NCBI GenBank assembly: GCA_965237775.1
Contig: OZ250155.1
Span: 1,302,001-1,366,000, forward strand
Direction: 5' to 3'
DNA length: 64,000 bases
Source of the DNA: CATOSP01 sp965237775
GTDB lineage: Bacteria > Chloroflexota > Dehalococcoidia > Lucifugimonadales > UBA3495
Below, in pieces: positions 50,792-60,056 of this stretch. The translations under genes and the position numbers were made by a program. Position 1 is the stretch's first letter; each line of letters opens with the position of its first letter. A model generated the notes under the pieces. It worked only from the letters and a program-made list of their open reading frames with translations. It searched no databases and was not told the DNA's origin.

Positions 50792-51167
50792 CTCCTACTT
50801 GCCCATTGATCCTATGTCCCTGCTTGACTTGGCCACAGAGTTAGCCGGGCGAGCTAGGCCGTCAGACATCCGGACCGCGGCCGACAGGGCGTACTACGCC
50901 GCTTTCTTAACGACCCGGGACCAGTTGACACGCAAGAACTACGCGCGATTCACCGATGACGGGAGGGCTCATAGGCGGGTGAGGGTAGCCTTGAGAGCCA
51001 TAGACCAAGACATGGGGAGCTTTCTGAACGCGCTTCGAGTTTCCCGAAACGCTCTCACGTATCAGACCGGGACGGTCACCCTTCCAAGAGGCCAGACCTT
51101 GCAATGGATGCTGAACACGGCCCGGACCATCATCAATTACGTGAATTCGCTTCCTGCGCGTACTTGA
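50766..51167 (+). CDS. HEPN-domain-like small protein
   Basis: 133 residues from a TTG at 50766; an ATG at 50814 would give 117 residues and still contain the whole domain. RPSDIRTAADRAYYAAFLTT near the N-terminus is the HEPN-type first helix (Ala-rich with YYAAF), followed by a helical run to SRNALTYQ, which stands where HEPN nucleases have their R-x4-6-H motif; here R and N are present but the His is not clear. HEPN proteins are often RNases in toxin-antitoxin or defence modules. It overlaps its upstream partner. An RNase role is unproven. Confidence 0.6.
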   Translation: MALVSRQPDSYLPIDPMSLLDLATELAGRARPSDIRTAADRAYYAAFLTTRDQLTRKNYARFTDDGRAHRRVRVALRAIDQDMGSFLNALRVSRNALTYQTGTVTLPRGQTLQWMLNTARTIINYVNSLPART

Positions 51168-51199
51168 TCGAACTACCCGTTACTCAAGGAGTAGTATCC

Positions 51200-52312
51200 A
51201 TGGTCACACCCCACATCCCACTGGCCAAGCAGATTGATCGCGTCCCTTCCATGACCGTGCCTCTGGATACGGAACAGGAGAGGCGGTTCCAGCGTTTGGC
51301 GGACGAAGTCATCATGATCGACGTCCACCAACACCCCTTCGTCTGCCCCGAGGACATGACCCGGCTCATAGAGTTTTTGCGCGGCAACAAGTACTCCTGG
51401 GGCTACGATGCCGTCGAGCACGGAGGCTGGACCGCCGTGACCACCGCCAATGCCTTTCGGGGGTTCGTGAACACCTATGACATGTCCTATTCGCGCTTCG
51501 AGGACCTGCAGGCCGAAGTAGCCCTCATGTTATCCGACATGACCGTCTCCGGCAGAGTGGACCTGGTGACCAACGCCGATCAAATCGAGTCCGCCAAGCA
51601 GCGGGGCAGGGTCGGGTTCATGCCTACCCTGGAGCACCTGGCTATCGGCAGCGAGCTCGACCACGTGGACACCTTCTATGCGATGGGTGTAAGGCTGGCT
51701 GGGTTGACTTACAACCGGAAAAACTTCATCGGCGACGGTATGAACGAGCGCAATGACGGCGGCCTCAGCGAGTTCGGTATCGAGGTCGTAGACCGGATGA
51801 ACCAACTTGGAATGGCTATCGACGTGTCCCATGCCTCGTACCGGACGGCGATGGACGCCATCCAGTTCTCACTGGCGCCGATAACCTTTAGCCACAACGC
51901 CGCCTACACCCTTAGGCCCACTACCCGGACTCGCAAAGATGAAGAGCTAACAGCCTGCGCGGAAAAGGGCGGCTTGATCGCCATTACCGCAGTGCCCAAC
52001 TCATTGAGCGACGACCCGGAACAGGACATCGACTGCGTGCTGGACCACTACGATTACATGGTCAAGCTGGTCGGCATTGACCATGTGGGCATCGGCACCG
52101 ACACCAATGTTGGCGATCACGTGGCGTTTCACCAGGTGATGCTCGGCCGAGACCCATCGCAGACACCGGCCCCCTACCTGGACGGCCTGGAGTCACCCGC
52201 CGACGGAAAGAACATTCTCCGAGGCTTGCTGCGCCGGGGTTATTCGGACGATGAAATCACTAAGATCGCCGGCGGCAACGCCCTGAATTTCTTCCGACGT
52301 GTCATGACGTAA
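51200..52312 (+). CDS. Membrane dipeptidase (peptidase M19) family protein
   Basis: 370 residues from the ATG at 51200, preferred because AAGGAG lies upstream; a longer frame from 51104 would overlap the HEPN gene. M19 features: VIMIDVHQHPF (the zinc H-x-H or D-x-H region, here with Q for the usual N), RVGFMPTLEHLAIGSELDHV, VRLAGLTYNRKNFIGDG, MAIDVSHASYRTAMDAI, PITFSHNAAYTLRP, then HVGIGTDTNVGDHV and RGLLRRGYSDDEITKIAGGN at the end. M19 enzymes cleave dipeptides and some beta-lactams. The metal ligands look mostly intact. It precedes an LLM-oxidoreductase gene by 47 bp. Confidence 0.88.
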   Translation: MVTPHIPLAKQIDRVPSMTVPLDTEQERRFQRLADEVIMIDVHQHPFVCPEDMTRLIEFLRGNKYSWGYDAVEHGGWTAVTTANAFRGFVNTYDMSYSRFEDLQAEVALMLSDMTVSGRVDLVTNADQIESAKQRGRVGFMPTLEHLAIGSELDHVDTFYAMGVRLAGLTYNRKNFIGDGMNERNDGGLSEFGIEVVDRMNQLGMAIDVSHASYRTAMDAIQFSLAPITFSHNAAYTLRPTTRTRKDEELTACAEKGGLIAITAVPNSLSDDPEQDIDCVLDHYDYMVKLVGIDHVGIGTDTNVGDHVAFHQVMLGRDPSQTPAPYLDGLESPADGKNILRGLLRRGYSDDEITKIAGGNALNFFRRVMT

Positions 52313-52359
52313 CCCCGGCTATTGGTAGCGCGTCTGACATTGCTAAAACGGGAAAGACC

Positions 52360-53400
52360 ATGAAATTTGGTTACTTTACCCACATGCCCTGGCCCGAGGG
52401 CGTCTCCCCCAAGCGGGTGCTGGACGAGGTCACCGAGCAGGTCCAGGTTGCGGAGTCTCTGGGCTTCTACAGCGCGTGGTTGGCCGAGCACCACTTCACC
52501 CGCTACAGCATCGGTTCATCGTCCCTGATCGTGGCCACGCATATCGCGGCCAAGACCAGCAAAATCAGGCTTGGTACGGCCGTGCTGGTGTCGCCCTTGC
52601 ACAACCCCATTCGGCTGGCCGAGGACACGGCGACGCTGGACGTAGTAAGCGGCGGCCGGTTGGACGTGGGATTTGGCCGGGGCACCTACGGGTACGAGTA
52701 CGGCGGGTTTGGGGTGGACCCGGAGGAGAGCCAGGAACGGTTCCGGGAGTCCCTGAACGTTATCCAGGGCTTATGGACAATCCCGGACTTCAGCTTCCAC
52801 GGCAATTACTTCGATGTCTCCCACCTCAACCTGGTGCCCACGGTAATCCAGGAACCGCATCCGCCGGTCTATATCGCCGCCAGCCGGACCCAGGACACCC
52901 TGGACTTTGCCGTCTCAACCGGCCACTCACTCTGCGTCGCGGTGGTCCAGGATACCGCCGCCTCCCTGGACATCTGCCGCCGTTTTGTCCAACAGTCCGC
53001 GGAAGCAGGCTTCAACGTTCCCAAGTCCCGCATCCCTTTCTTTCGCTATATCCACGTGTCCGACACGGAATATGAAGCACGCCAAAACACCATGGAACGG
53101 CTCAACTGGGTGGTAGACATAATGCAGTGGCGTAACCACTTCCGCCAGGGCAGCGAGGTTTACCAAAGGATGGCCGACTGGCGCAGCACCCGCTCCGAAC
53201 TTCCCGCCACCTACGACTACCTGGCCGAAAACCGCGCCTTCATCGGCACCCCCGATCAGTGCGCCGCCAAGATCCAACAGCTACGCGACGAGGGGATCGA
53301 GTACTTTGGCTGCAACTTCGACTTCGGTGGCATGGAACACGCCAAGGTCCTCCGCTCCATGGACCTCTTCGCTAAAGAAGTGATGCCCCGGTTCAATTGA
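52360..53400 (+). CDS. LLM-class flavin-dependent oxidoreductase
   Basis: 346 residues of the luciferase-like family. MKFGYFTHMPWPEGVSPKRV starts the barrel, then SLGFYSAWLAEHHFTRYS with the EHH motif of the flavin-binding loop, KIRLGTAVLVSPLHNPIRLAE, SGGRLDVGFGRGTYGYEYGG and, at the end, YFGCNFDFGGMEHAKVLRSM. Likely an FMN-dependent monooxygenase. It is followed by a small cupin and by a second LLM enzyme 659 bp downstream, all on the plus strand, so they may serve one pathway. Substrate unknown. Confidence 0.9.
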   Translation: MKFGYFTHMPWPEGVSPKRVLDEVTEQVQVAESLGFYSAWLAEHHFTRYSIGSSSLIVATHIAAKTSKIRLGTAVLVSPLHNPIRLAEDTATLDVVSGGRLDVGFGRGTYGYEYGGFGVDPEESQERFRESLNVIQGLWTIPDFSFHGNYFDVSHLNLVPTVIQEPHPPVYIAASRTQDTLDFAVSTGHSLCVAVVQDTAASLDICRRFVQQSAEAGFNVPKSRIPFFRYIHVSDTEYEARQNTMERLNWVVDIMQWRNHFRQGSEVYQRMADWRSTRSELPATYDYLAENRAFIGTPDQCAAKIQQLRDEGIEYFGCNFDFGGMEHAKVLRSMDLFAKEVMPRFN

Positions 53401-53437
53401 CACTCCAATAACACTCCAAGATCATAGGAGGGACGAC

Positions 53438-53770
53438 ATGGCGATCTACCGGGTATTTCCCGACGCCGACGGCGAAAGCCACATCGAAGAGATGAAACTG
53501 GAAGACCACCCGGAGTTGGGTGCCCTCGCCGATGTGACTGAGGCGAGGGTCCAGGAGTTCGACGGCTCCCGCCACATGGATTTTCATCCCCTGCCCGAGC
53601 GCAGGCTTATCATCCACCTCTCGGGCGAGGTCGAAATTGGCGCCAGCGACGGATCCAAGGTCGTCCTCCGGGCGGGCGATATACGCCTGATGGAAGACGT
53701 GACCGGCAAGGGCCACACCCACAACGACCTGAGTCCCTCCGGCGCAGTCTACATCCTCCTGAAGGACTGA
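53438..53770 (+). CDS. Small cupin-domain protein
   Basis: 110 residues with a cupin-like barrel: SRHMDFHPLPERRLIIHLSG contributes early strands and RAGDIRLMEDVTGKGHTHND the later ones with GKGHTH, which could bind a metal. AGGAGG lies before the ATG. It sits between two LLM oxidoreductase genes on the same strand and could stabilise or act on their product. The 289-bp gap after it (53771-54059) contains a degraded REP-like hairpin similar to the one in elements A (GTCCCAGCGAAGACTGG, ATTCCTGG). Confidence 0.75.
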   Translation: MAIYRVFPDADGESHIEEMKLEDHPELGALADVTEARVQEFDGSRHMDFHPLPERRLIIHLSGEVEIGASDGSKVVLRAGDIRLMEDVTGKGHTHNDLSPSGAVYILLKD

Positions 53771-54059
53771 ATCCGCCAAACCCAACCCGTCGTCCCAGCG
53801 AAGACTGGAACCCAGAAATCCCCGGCACCAGGAACGCTCTCGACGCCAAGCATTCCTGGTTTCCGGCTCCAGGCCAGAATGAACGCGAGGGGCGCCATTC
53901 ACCTTGCGAGAGAGTTTGGGTAGGGCACAATTTCCAGCAGTCCCAATGCGGTGCCCGGCCAAAGCGTGTAGAATTGGCCCAACCTACACCCCCAAACTCC
54001 ATCCTGACGGCCCGTCGCGCGGGTCTCGTAATCCGTGTCGACTGGCTATGGAGGAAAAC

Positions 54060-55271
54060 ATGAAATTCGGACTCTTTTACGAACTACAGTGCCCCAAGCC
54101 CTTGGACGCAGACCAGTGGGGTCCCGAAGACGAACAGAAAGTCTTCATGGAAGCCCTGGAGCAGATCGAGTTTGCCGATAAGCTGGGGTTCGACTACGTA
54201 TTTGAAGTCGAGCACGATTTCCTCGAGGAGTACGCCCATTCATCCGCCCCGGAAGTCGTCCTGGCCGCCGCCAGCCAGCGGACCAAGAACATCCGCCTGG
54301 GCCACGGCATCATCCATGCTCCGCCCAACTTCAACCACCCCATCCGCGTGGCCGAACGCATTTCCACCCTGGACATCGTCTCCGGAGGACGGGTCGAGTT
54401 CGGCACCGGCGAGGGCGGTGAGATCGAAAACACTGGGTACGGCATCGACGTTACTCAGAAGAAGGCTATGTGGGAAGAGGCGACCCGGGAAGCCGTAAAG
54501 ATGATGGTCCAGACCCCTTACGAGGGTTACGACGGGCAATACATCAAGGTGCCGGTGCGCAACGTAGTCCCCAAGCCCCTCCAGAAGCCCCATCCCCCGT
54601 TATGGACTGCAGCCTCGCGCCGGGAGACCATCTTCGTGGCAGCCCGGATGGGGATAGGCGCGTTGGGGTTTGGCTTTGAGACGCCAGAGGAAGCCGCTGA
54701 ACGTATCGACCGCTACTGGGAGTTGGTGCGGGAAGAGTGCAGCCCCCTGGGTTACGCCATCAACCCGGCGGTTACCGCCCTGGGATCGCTAATGTGCTGC
54801 CCCACCAACGAGGAAGCTGTGGAAAAGGGCCTGCGTGGGGCCCAGATGTTTGGCTTCCTGCTGGGCCGTGGGCAGCGCAACTACGGCCACGACCACTTCC
54901 ACCGCCAGTTTGATTCCCTGACGGTAGAGGGACGGCAGCAGGTCTACGCCCAGCGCCAGGGGTTCAACGTCGTGGACGAGGAACCGGAGGATGAGAGCGC
55001 CCGCGCGCTTTACCGGGCCAGCCGCCGGGGAGGATTCATCGGCAACCCGGAGTTCATCCGCGAAACGATCCGGCAGTACGAAGAGGCCCACATCGACCTG
55101 ATCTTGTTCATCGCCCAGAGCGGCGACCGCAAGCACGAGGACATCATGCCCTCGCTGGAGCTATTCGCCAAGGAAGTCATGCCCGAATTCCAGGACCGGC
55201 ACAAGCATCACCAGAAATGGCGGGAACAGCAGCTAGACGGCGTCCCCTTCGAGGTCAACTCCAGCATCTAG
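54060..55271 (+). CDS. LLM-class flavin-dependent oxidoreductase
   Basis: 403 residues; the ATG at 54060 has GGAGG just upstream, whereas the open frame starts further back at 53904. Features: MKFGLFYELQCPKPLDADQW, EFADKLGFDYVFEVEHDFLEE, IRLGHGIIHAPPNFNHPIRVAE, SGGRVEFGTGEGGEIENTGY and, at the end, HIDLILFIAQSGDRKHEDIM. It is longer than the two related flavin enzymes upstream and lacks their EHH motif, having EHD. It is 25 bp before an unknown 113-residue gene on the same strand. Confidence 0.9.
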   Translation: MKFGLFYELQCPKPLDADQWGPEDEQKVFMEALEQIEFADKLGFDYVFEVEHDFLEEYAHSSAPEVVLAAASQRTKNIRLGHGIIHAPPNFNHPIRVAERISTLDIVSGGRVEFGTGEGGEIENTGYGIDVTQKKAMWEEATREAVKMMVQTPYEGYDGQYIKVPVRNVVPKPLQKPHPPLWTAASRRETIFVAARMGIGALGFGFETPEEAAERIDRYWELVREECSPLGYAINPAVTALGSLMCCPTNEEAVEKGLRGAQMFGFLLGRGQRNYGHDHFHRQFDSLTVEGRQQVYAQRQGFNVVDEEPEDESARALYRASRRGGFIGNPEFIRETIRQYEEAHIDLILFIAQSGDRKHEDIMPSLELFAKEVMPEFQDRHKHHQKWREQQLDGVPFEVNSSI

Positions 55272-55296
55272 CACTCACCATCGTTAGGAGGGACTC

Positions 55297-55638
55297 ATGG
55301 CGAAGGTTGACGACATACGTGACGACGGCGTGCGCGGCCTGGTCGCCGAGGCGCGGGTTGCCTACCGGGAAGGAGATTCCACCACGTCGGTCCACAAGAG
55401 CGTGGAAGCACTGCTTATGCTGATGCAGAAACAGCCCGACTTGATCCAACTAGAACGCGCCCCAGGCACACCCGTCCGCAAGGGCTACGTCTGGCCGACT
55501 TTGGGCGTCAAAGTCGAGACCGGCGAAGACCAGCAACCCCGCGCCGTCTACGCCCGAGACCAGTTCAGCACCGCCGAGGCCATCACCTTCTACGAGTTCG
55601 CCGTAGACAGCGCCGTGGCGGCGGAGTCGGAGGGCTAG
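55297..55638 (+). CDS. Conserved-looking hypothetical protein linked to an LLM oxidoreductase
   Basis: 113 residues. I do not recognise the family. The N-terminal half is helical and charged (VRGLVAEARVAYREGDSTTS, VHKSVEALLMLMQKQPDLIQ) and the C-terminal half has KGYVWPTLGVKVETGED and DQFSTAEAITFYEFAVDS. AGGAGG precedes the ATG. It follows the LLM gene by 25 bp, so it is likely co-transcribed and may be a partner of that enzyme. Element A copy 2 lies directly after its stop codon; the target duplication touches the stop. Confidence 0.6.
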   Translation: MAKVDDIRDDGVRGLVAEARVAYREGDSTTSVHKSVEALLMLMQKQPDLIQLERAPGTPVRKGYVWPTLGVKVETGEDQQPRAVYARDQFSTAEAITFYEFAVDSAVAAESEG

Positions 55639-55643
55639 GAAGA

Positions 55644-55868
55644 ACTGTCCAGGCTCAATGACGCGGATTGGCTGAATCCCACATCGGACACCTCCATGTT
55701 GATTTCCAAACGATGTCCCTCAGTTGCAACCAGTCATTCCCGCGAAGGCGGGAATCCAGAAATGCAAATGATAGTGACCTTTGCTGGTTGCAAACGTCTC
55801 TGGACTCCAGGTCAAGCCCGGAATGACGGGCTGGGAGTAGGAAGGACACATCAAGTCTGAATAGTTAC
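55644..55868. mobile_element. MITE-like element A, copy 2
   Basis: About 225 bp alignable to the element at 23040-23394 once the 123-bp nested element and its 4-bp duplication are removed. The right end ATCAAGTCTGAATAGTTAC is well kept; the left end is more diverged (ACTGTCCAGGCTCAATG). The flanks share AGGAAGA (7 of 8 bp), consistent with an aged 8-bp target duplication. It contains an intact palindrome ATTCCCGC-GAAG-GCGGGAAT, the empty site for element B. It lies immediately after a stop codon. The rest of the 429-bp gap to the serpin shows no gene. Confidence 0.75.
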
Positions 55869-56799
55869 AGGAAGATCTGTGCCCTCCCGCGTTCTTGGAA
55901 CTCCCTGTACGGTTTCCATGCCCTCTAATATAGAATTGCCCGTCTGGGCGCCCGCCGTGACCAGGTTCGCTATCCGATGGGGAAATCTGGAACAGGATAT
56001 ACGCGGGAACATTTTCGGGGTTCGGCGCGTCTCTTAATGCACGGGGCAATATTGGGAGAGGCCGGCCATGACTTGGAGAATGAAAATTTTCAGGCTAAGG
56101 ACTATCGCTGTCGGAGTGATGGCCTTGTCGATCGTGGTTGTGATGGGATGCGGTACCTCCAGCCCTCCGCCCGACCCGGCCTCGTCGCCTATGCCGTTGA
56201 CGCCGGTTGATCCCAACAGCCCCACCGTCGCCATTGGGGATCGTCCGACTGCTGCAATACGTCCGACTAAAGCGCGACTTGCGCCATCGACTGAGTTACA
56301 ACCGACGAAAACGCGACTTGCGCCATCGGTCAGTAACTCAGAGATGGCCGACTTGGTCGGCGGAAACAACGCCTTCGCCTTCGACCTTTACCGTGCCCTG
56401 TCTGAACAGGATGGCAACCTGTTCTATTCGCCTTACAGTATCTCCATGGCTGTGGCCATGGCGTACGCGGGAGCCCGGGGTGAGACGGAGCAACAAATAG
56501 CCGACACTCTCCATTACCGTCTGCCACAGGATAGATTGCACTCCTCCTTCAACGCGCTTGACCTTGACCTAGCCTCCCGTGGCGGCGAGCCGAAGGGTCA
56601 AGACCAGGAAGGGTTCCAGATATTCATCGCCAACGCCGTTTGGGGCCAGGAAGGCTATGGGTTCCTTGATTCATTCCTCGACCTCCTCGACGAAAACTAC
56701 GGCGGCGACCTAAGACAGGTGGATTTCCTCCAGGCACCCAACGCGTCCCGGCTCAAGATCAACGACTGGGTTGCGGAGCGGACGGAAGATAGGATTAAG

Positions 56800-58516
56800 C
56801 CCCAATCCACCGAAGAGATGAGGGTCGCGGCGTGGTGAATGGGTAAGAAAGTGCTCCTTTGCATCTGGGATAATGGTTTTCGAGAGAGGAAACCGACCAG
56901 AAACAAGGAGCACCCAACAGATGCTACCACTTGAGCACCCCGACCGCATCCAAATCGCCTTCGACGACCACCGCCTGGTCAACAATGCCGGGCTGCTTCT
57001 TCCGGCCACCCTGGCCCAGCACGTGGGCCTGCGTGAACTCGTTGACCGTCACCTTGACCTCGGGTATGCGCCGGGGCGGGCGAACGCGGGAGACAAGATG
57101 CTGACGCTGGTGGCCTCGGCGCTGGCGGGCGGCGATTGCATTGACGACGCCGATGCGCTGCGTGCGGGGCGGACCTCCTCGGTGCTGGGGTGCATGGTCA
57201 AAGCGCCCTCCACCCCCCGCTTTCGCGAGGGCAGGCTCTGGGGACGTTCCTGCGCAGCTTCCGGTGGGGCCATGTCCGCCAGCTGGACCGGGTGAGCCGG
57301 GAACTGCTGGCCCGGGCCTGGGCCGCCGGTGCCGGACCCGGCGACGGGCCGCTGACCATCGACCTGGACTCCACCATCTGCGAGACCTACGGGCTGGCCA
57401 AGGAGGGGGCGCGACACCATGGCTACACTGGCAAGCGAGGCTATCACCCGCTGCTGGCCGTGGCCGCCGGAACCGGCGACGTGCTGATGTCTCGGCTGCG
57501 CGAGGGCCGCGCCAACACCGCTCGGGGCGCCGCCCACTTCCTGCGGGAGACCGTGGGGCGGGTGCGTCATGCTGGGGCCAAGGGGCAACTCACGGTGCGG
57601 ACCGACAGCGGCTTCTACACCCACGCCGTGGTCGCCGTCTGTCGCAAGACGAAGGTCCGCTTCTCCATCACCATCCGCCAGCGTGCCAGCCTGCGCAATC
57701 TCATTGAAGCCATACCCGAGGCGGACTGGACGCCCATCCCTTATTGGATGGACGGTGCCGCCGACGTGGCCGAGACCGCTTACACTCCCTTCAGGAGCAA
57801 GCCCGATGCCGCGCCGGTGCGGCTCATCGTCCGGCGGGTGAAGCCCACGCCCGGTTCCCAGCTGGCCCTCTTCGCCAGCTACAGCTATCACGGCTTCATC
57901 ACCGACCGGGACGGGGATACCCTGGAGCTGGAGGCCGACCATCGCCGCCACGCCGAGGTCGAAAATGCCATCCGAGACCTCAAGTACGGCGTGGGACTCA
58001 ATCATCTCCCGTCAGGCCGTTTCGCCGCCAACTCCGCCTGGCTGGCCGTCCAGGCGCTGGCGCATAATCTGGCCCGTTGGGCGGCGCGCATCGGTCTGGG
58101 CGAGCAACTGGTGACCACCAAGACCCTGCGGCGACGCTTCTTCTCCCTGGCCGGACGGCTTACCCGCTCGGCGCGCAGACTCACTTTGCATCTTCCCCGG
58201 GGCTGGCCCTGGGCTGAGCAGGCCACTCTCGCCCTGGCCCGACTGCGAGCCATCCCACTCCCAGCCTGACGGTGCTATCCGCAACCGACCCACCGCATCC
58301 AAACTCGCGTCCGCCCGGTCCGCGAGTGCATCCTGTTGCGTCCGGTCTCACTATCACGCGATTCCCAGCCTCCATAGACCGCTCTCGAGGCCCGGTGCGG
58401 CTACTGAAAACCCTCTGCGGTGTCACATCGGTCCCAATGGAGCCCAGGCTTTCTCCCTTGTAGGCTCCCTCATCCCAATTTGCCCTGCCTTCACGCCTCC
58501 CATCGGTGGATTCGGG
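56800..58516 (+). mobile_element. IS1380-family insertion element
   Basis: 1,717 bp inserted in the serpin gene. The ends are inverted repeats (CCCCAATCCACCGAAGAGA at the left; the right end reads CCCGAATCCACCGATGGGA when reversed, 16 of 19 matching). A 5-bp duplication TTAAG lies on both sides (56795-56799 and 58517-58521). It carries one transposase gene of the IS1380 family (56921-58269), itself broken. The duplication is still perfect, so the insertion looks recent. Confidence 0.92.
56921..58269 (+). pseudogene. IS1380-family transposase, broken by a 23-nt insertion
   Basis: A start at 56921 (AAGGAG upstream) reads to the motif GCMVKAPST at 57214; the second frame resumes with LGTFLRSFRWGHVRQLD at 57238 and runs to 58269. 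Deleting 57215-57237 (23 nt) joins the two in the usual APST-LGTFLR order and gives 441 residues, the normal family length. Later motifs are TIDLDSTICETYG and TVRTDSGFY for two of the DDE acids and HAEVENAIRDLKYGVGL for the Glu. The insertion holds CCCGCTTTCGCGAGGG, similar to the REP-like palindrome elsewhere in this window. The enzyme is predicted to be inactive. Confidence 0.85.
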
Positions 58517-59462
58517 TTAAGGACTTGCTCCCCGATGGCGCGATTGACTCGTTTACACGTCTAGTATTGACGAACGCCATCTACTTCAACGCGGCCTGGC
58601 TGCAACCCTTCGATCCAAAGAAGACCCAGGCTGGTCAATTCGAACTCATTGATGGAAGCACTGTCCGCGTGCCAATGATGCTGAAGACTTTATGGTCGGC
58701 TTATGCGAAAGGAGAAGGGTATCAGGCCGTTGACTTGGTGTACGAAGGGGGCGAGATTTCGATGACAATCCTCCTTCCCGATAAAGGGACGTTCAGAGAG
58801 TTCGAGGACTCATTGGACTCCGCCATGTTGGGCCGGATTGTACGGGATCTCCAGGTAGAGCGGGTCAAACTGAGCATACCAAAGTTCGGCTTCGAATCAG
58901 GGTTCAGCCTGCGTGACACCCTGAAGGGCATGGGTATGCCCGACGCTTTCGGGGACGCGGCAGACTTCTCCGGGATGGACGGCCGGTCTTGCACCGCCGG
59001 AGACCATCCCTGTCTGATCGTTTCGGACGTGTTTCATAAAGGCTTCGTCGAGGTGGACGAAGCGGGCACGGAAGCGGCCGCAGCCACCGGATTAGTCGTA
59101 CGCGTGTTCTCAGAACCGCCAGAGCCGACTCCGGTAACGGTCGATAGACCTTTTATCTTCTTGATCCGAGATAAGAAGACAGAGGCCATTCTGTTCCTTG
59201 GGCGTATCGTAAACCCGGAGAAGACTTAAATGAGGAAGGTTTGATGGGACCGGGTCCCAGAGCCTGGCAGAGGGAGCAAATGCGGTTCGCTCTGTGCCTT
59301 CGTTTGTGCCCTCCCCGGATTTCTAGTTCAATCAGCCGTCGTTCTTGCCCATTCGGGCACGGTCTCATTTGTTTCTTCTGGGCTGATTATGCCCCCCAGG
59401 GCTAGCGGGAGATCTGAGCCTAACCCACGCCCACCCAAGAAAGCGGGTGTACGACAGGATTC

Positions 59463-60023
59463 CTACCCCACCGGCAATACCTTTTCGGTGCGCTCGTCCG
59501 GCAATTCCACCTCGAAGGCGTTCAGGAAGAAGGCGGTCTGGGCGTAGTTGCCCATGAGAGCGGTTATCTCAACCAGGTGTTGGATGCCGAATTGCTCCTT
59601 CGCCACCTGGAAAGTGGAAGACGCTACGCGGTGGTTCGTGTAAAACTCAGTGCAATATTTCACGATCGCGGCTTCGTCCGCTGGCATAGACGGCAAGGGC
59701 TGCCTGTCCCGCAAGGCGTCGACCACGGCGTCGCTGACACCTTCATGACGGGCCGCCGGGGCATGGGCGTTCCAGATGTAGGGGCAGTCCATGGCCCGGG
59801 CCGTGGCCAGGATTGCGAGTTCCTGTATCCGCTTGGGGAAGGTGCTCTCGAAGCGCAGGTAGGCGGTCAGGTGGCTGCGCCGCCGGGACATTTCCGGGCT
59901 GTTGATGGTGATGGAGCCGGGTCCCCCGGTGATCGTTCCTCCGGTGTCCCTTGTCAGCTCGGCAAAGGCGTCCCGGAACTCGGCGGGCACCATATCGCTA
60001 GTTGCTACCGGTGTTCGTGCCAT
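59463..60023 (-). CDS. Carboxymuconolactone decarboxylase family protein
   Basis: 186 residues. It starts MARTPVATSDMVPAEFRDAF and has ELAILATARAMDCPYIWNAH, with the family's Glu, Cys and His positions, then EGVSDAVVDALRDRQPLPSM and HLVEITALMGNYAQTAFFLN. It is a full-length paralogue of the frameshifted gene at 37739-38300. Such proteins range from ring-cleavage lactone decarboxylases to AhpD-like peroxidases; Cys-x-x-x-x-x-H spacing suggests the latter is not excluded. AGAGAGG precedes the ATG. It lies 33 bp downstream of a quinone oxidoreductase gene on the same strand. Confidence 0.9.
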   Translation of the reverse strand: MARTPVATSDMVPAEFRDAFAELTRDTGGTITGGPGSITINSPEMSRRRSHLTAYLRFESTFPKRIQELAILATARAMDCPYIWNAHAPAARHEGVSDAVVDALRDRQPLPSMPADEAAIVKYCTEFYTNHRVASSTFQVAKEQFGIQHLVEITALMGNYAQTAFFLNAFEVELPDERTEKVLPVG

Positions 60024-60056
60024 GATTCACCTCTCTTACCGAATGATAGGTTTTCG

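Larger units (their letters stand above)
56068..59229 (+). pseudogene. Serpin lipoprotein gene, split by an IS1380-type element
   Basis: Two parts, 56068-56799 and 58522-59229, join in frame to 479 residues after removing the element and one TTAAG copy, giving EDRIK-DLLPDGAIDSF. An N-terminal lipoprotein signal is visible (IVVVMGCGTSS, Cys about residue 28), then a Pro/Thr-rich linker containing the unit PTKARLAPS / PTKTRLAPS twice. The serpin domain has NLFYSPYSISMAVAMAYAGA, TRLVLTNAIYFNAAWLQPF, DKGTFREFEDSL, KLSIPKFGFESGFSLRDTL and the hinge EAGTEAAAATGLVVRVFS, the Ala-rich type of inhibitory serpins, with Phe-Ser as the likely P1-P1' bond. Before insertion it probably coded an outer-face protease inhibitor. 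Reading through, the 5' part now stops inside the element at 56838. Confidence 0.88.

Noticed and set aside
57190..57320. Programmed frameshift in the IS1380 transposase
   Set aside because: The frames are separated by 23 extra nucleotides, not by a slippery site with an overlap, so an insertion explains it better.
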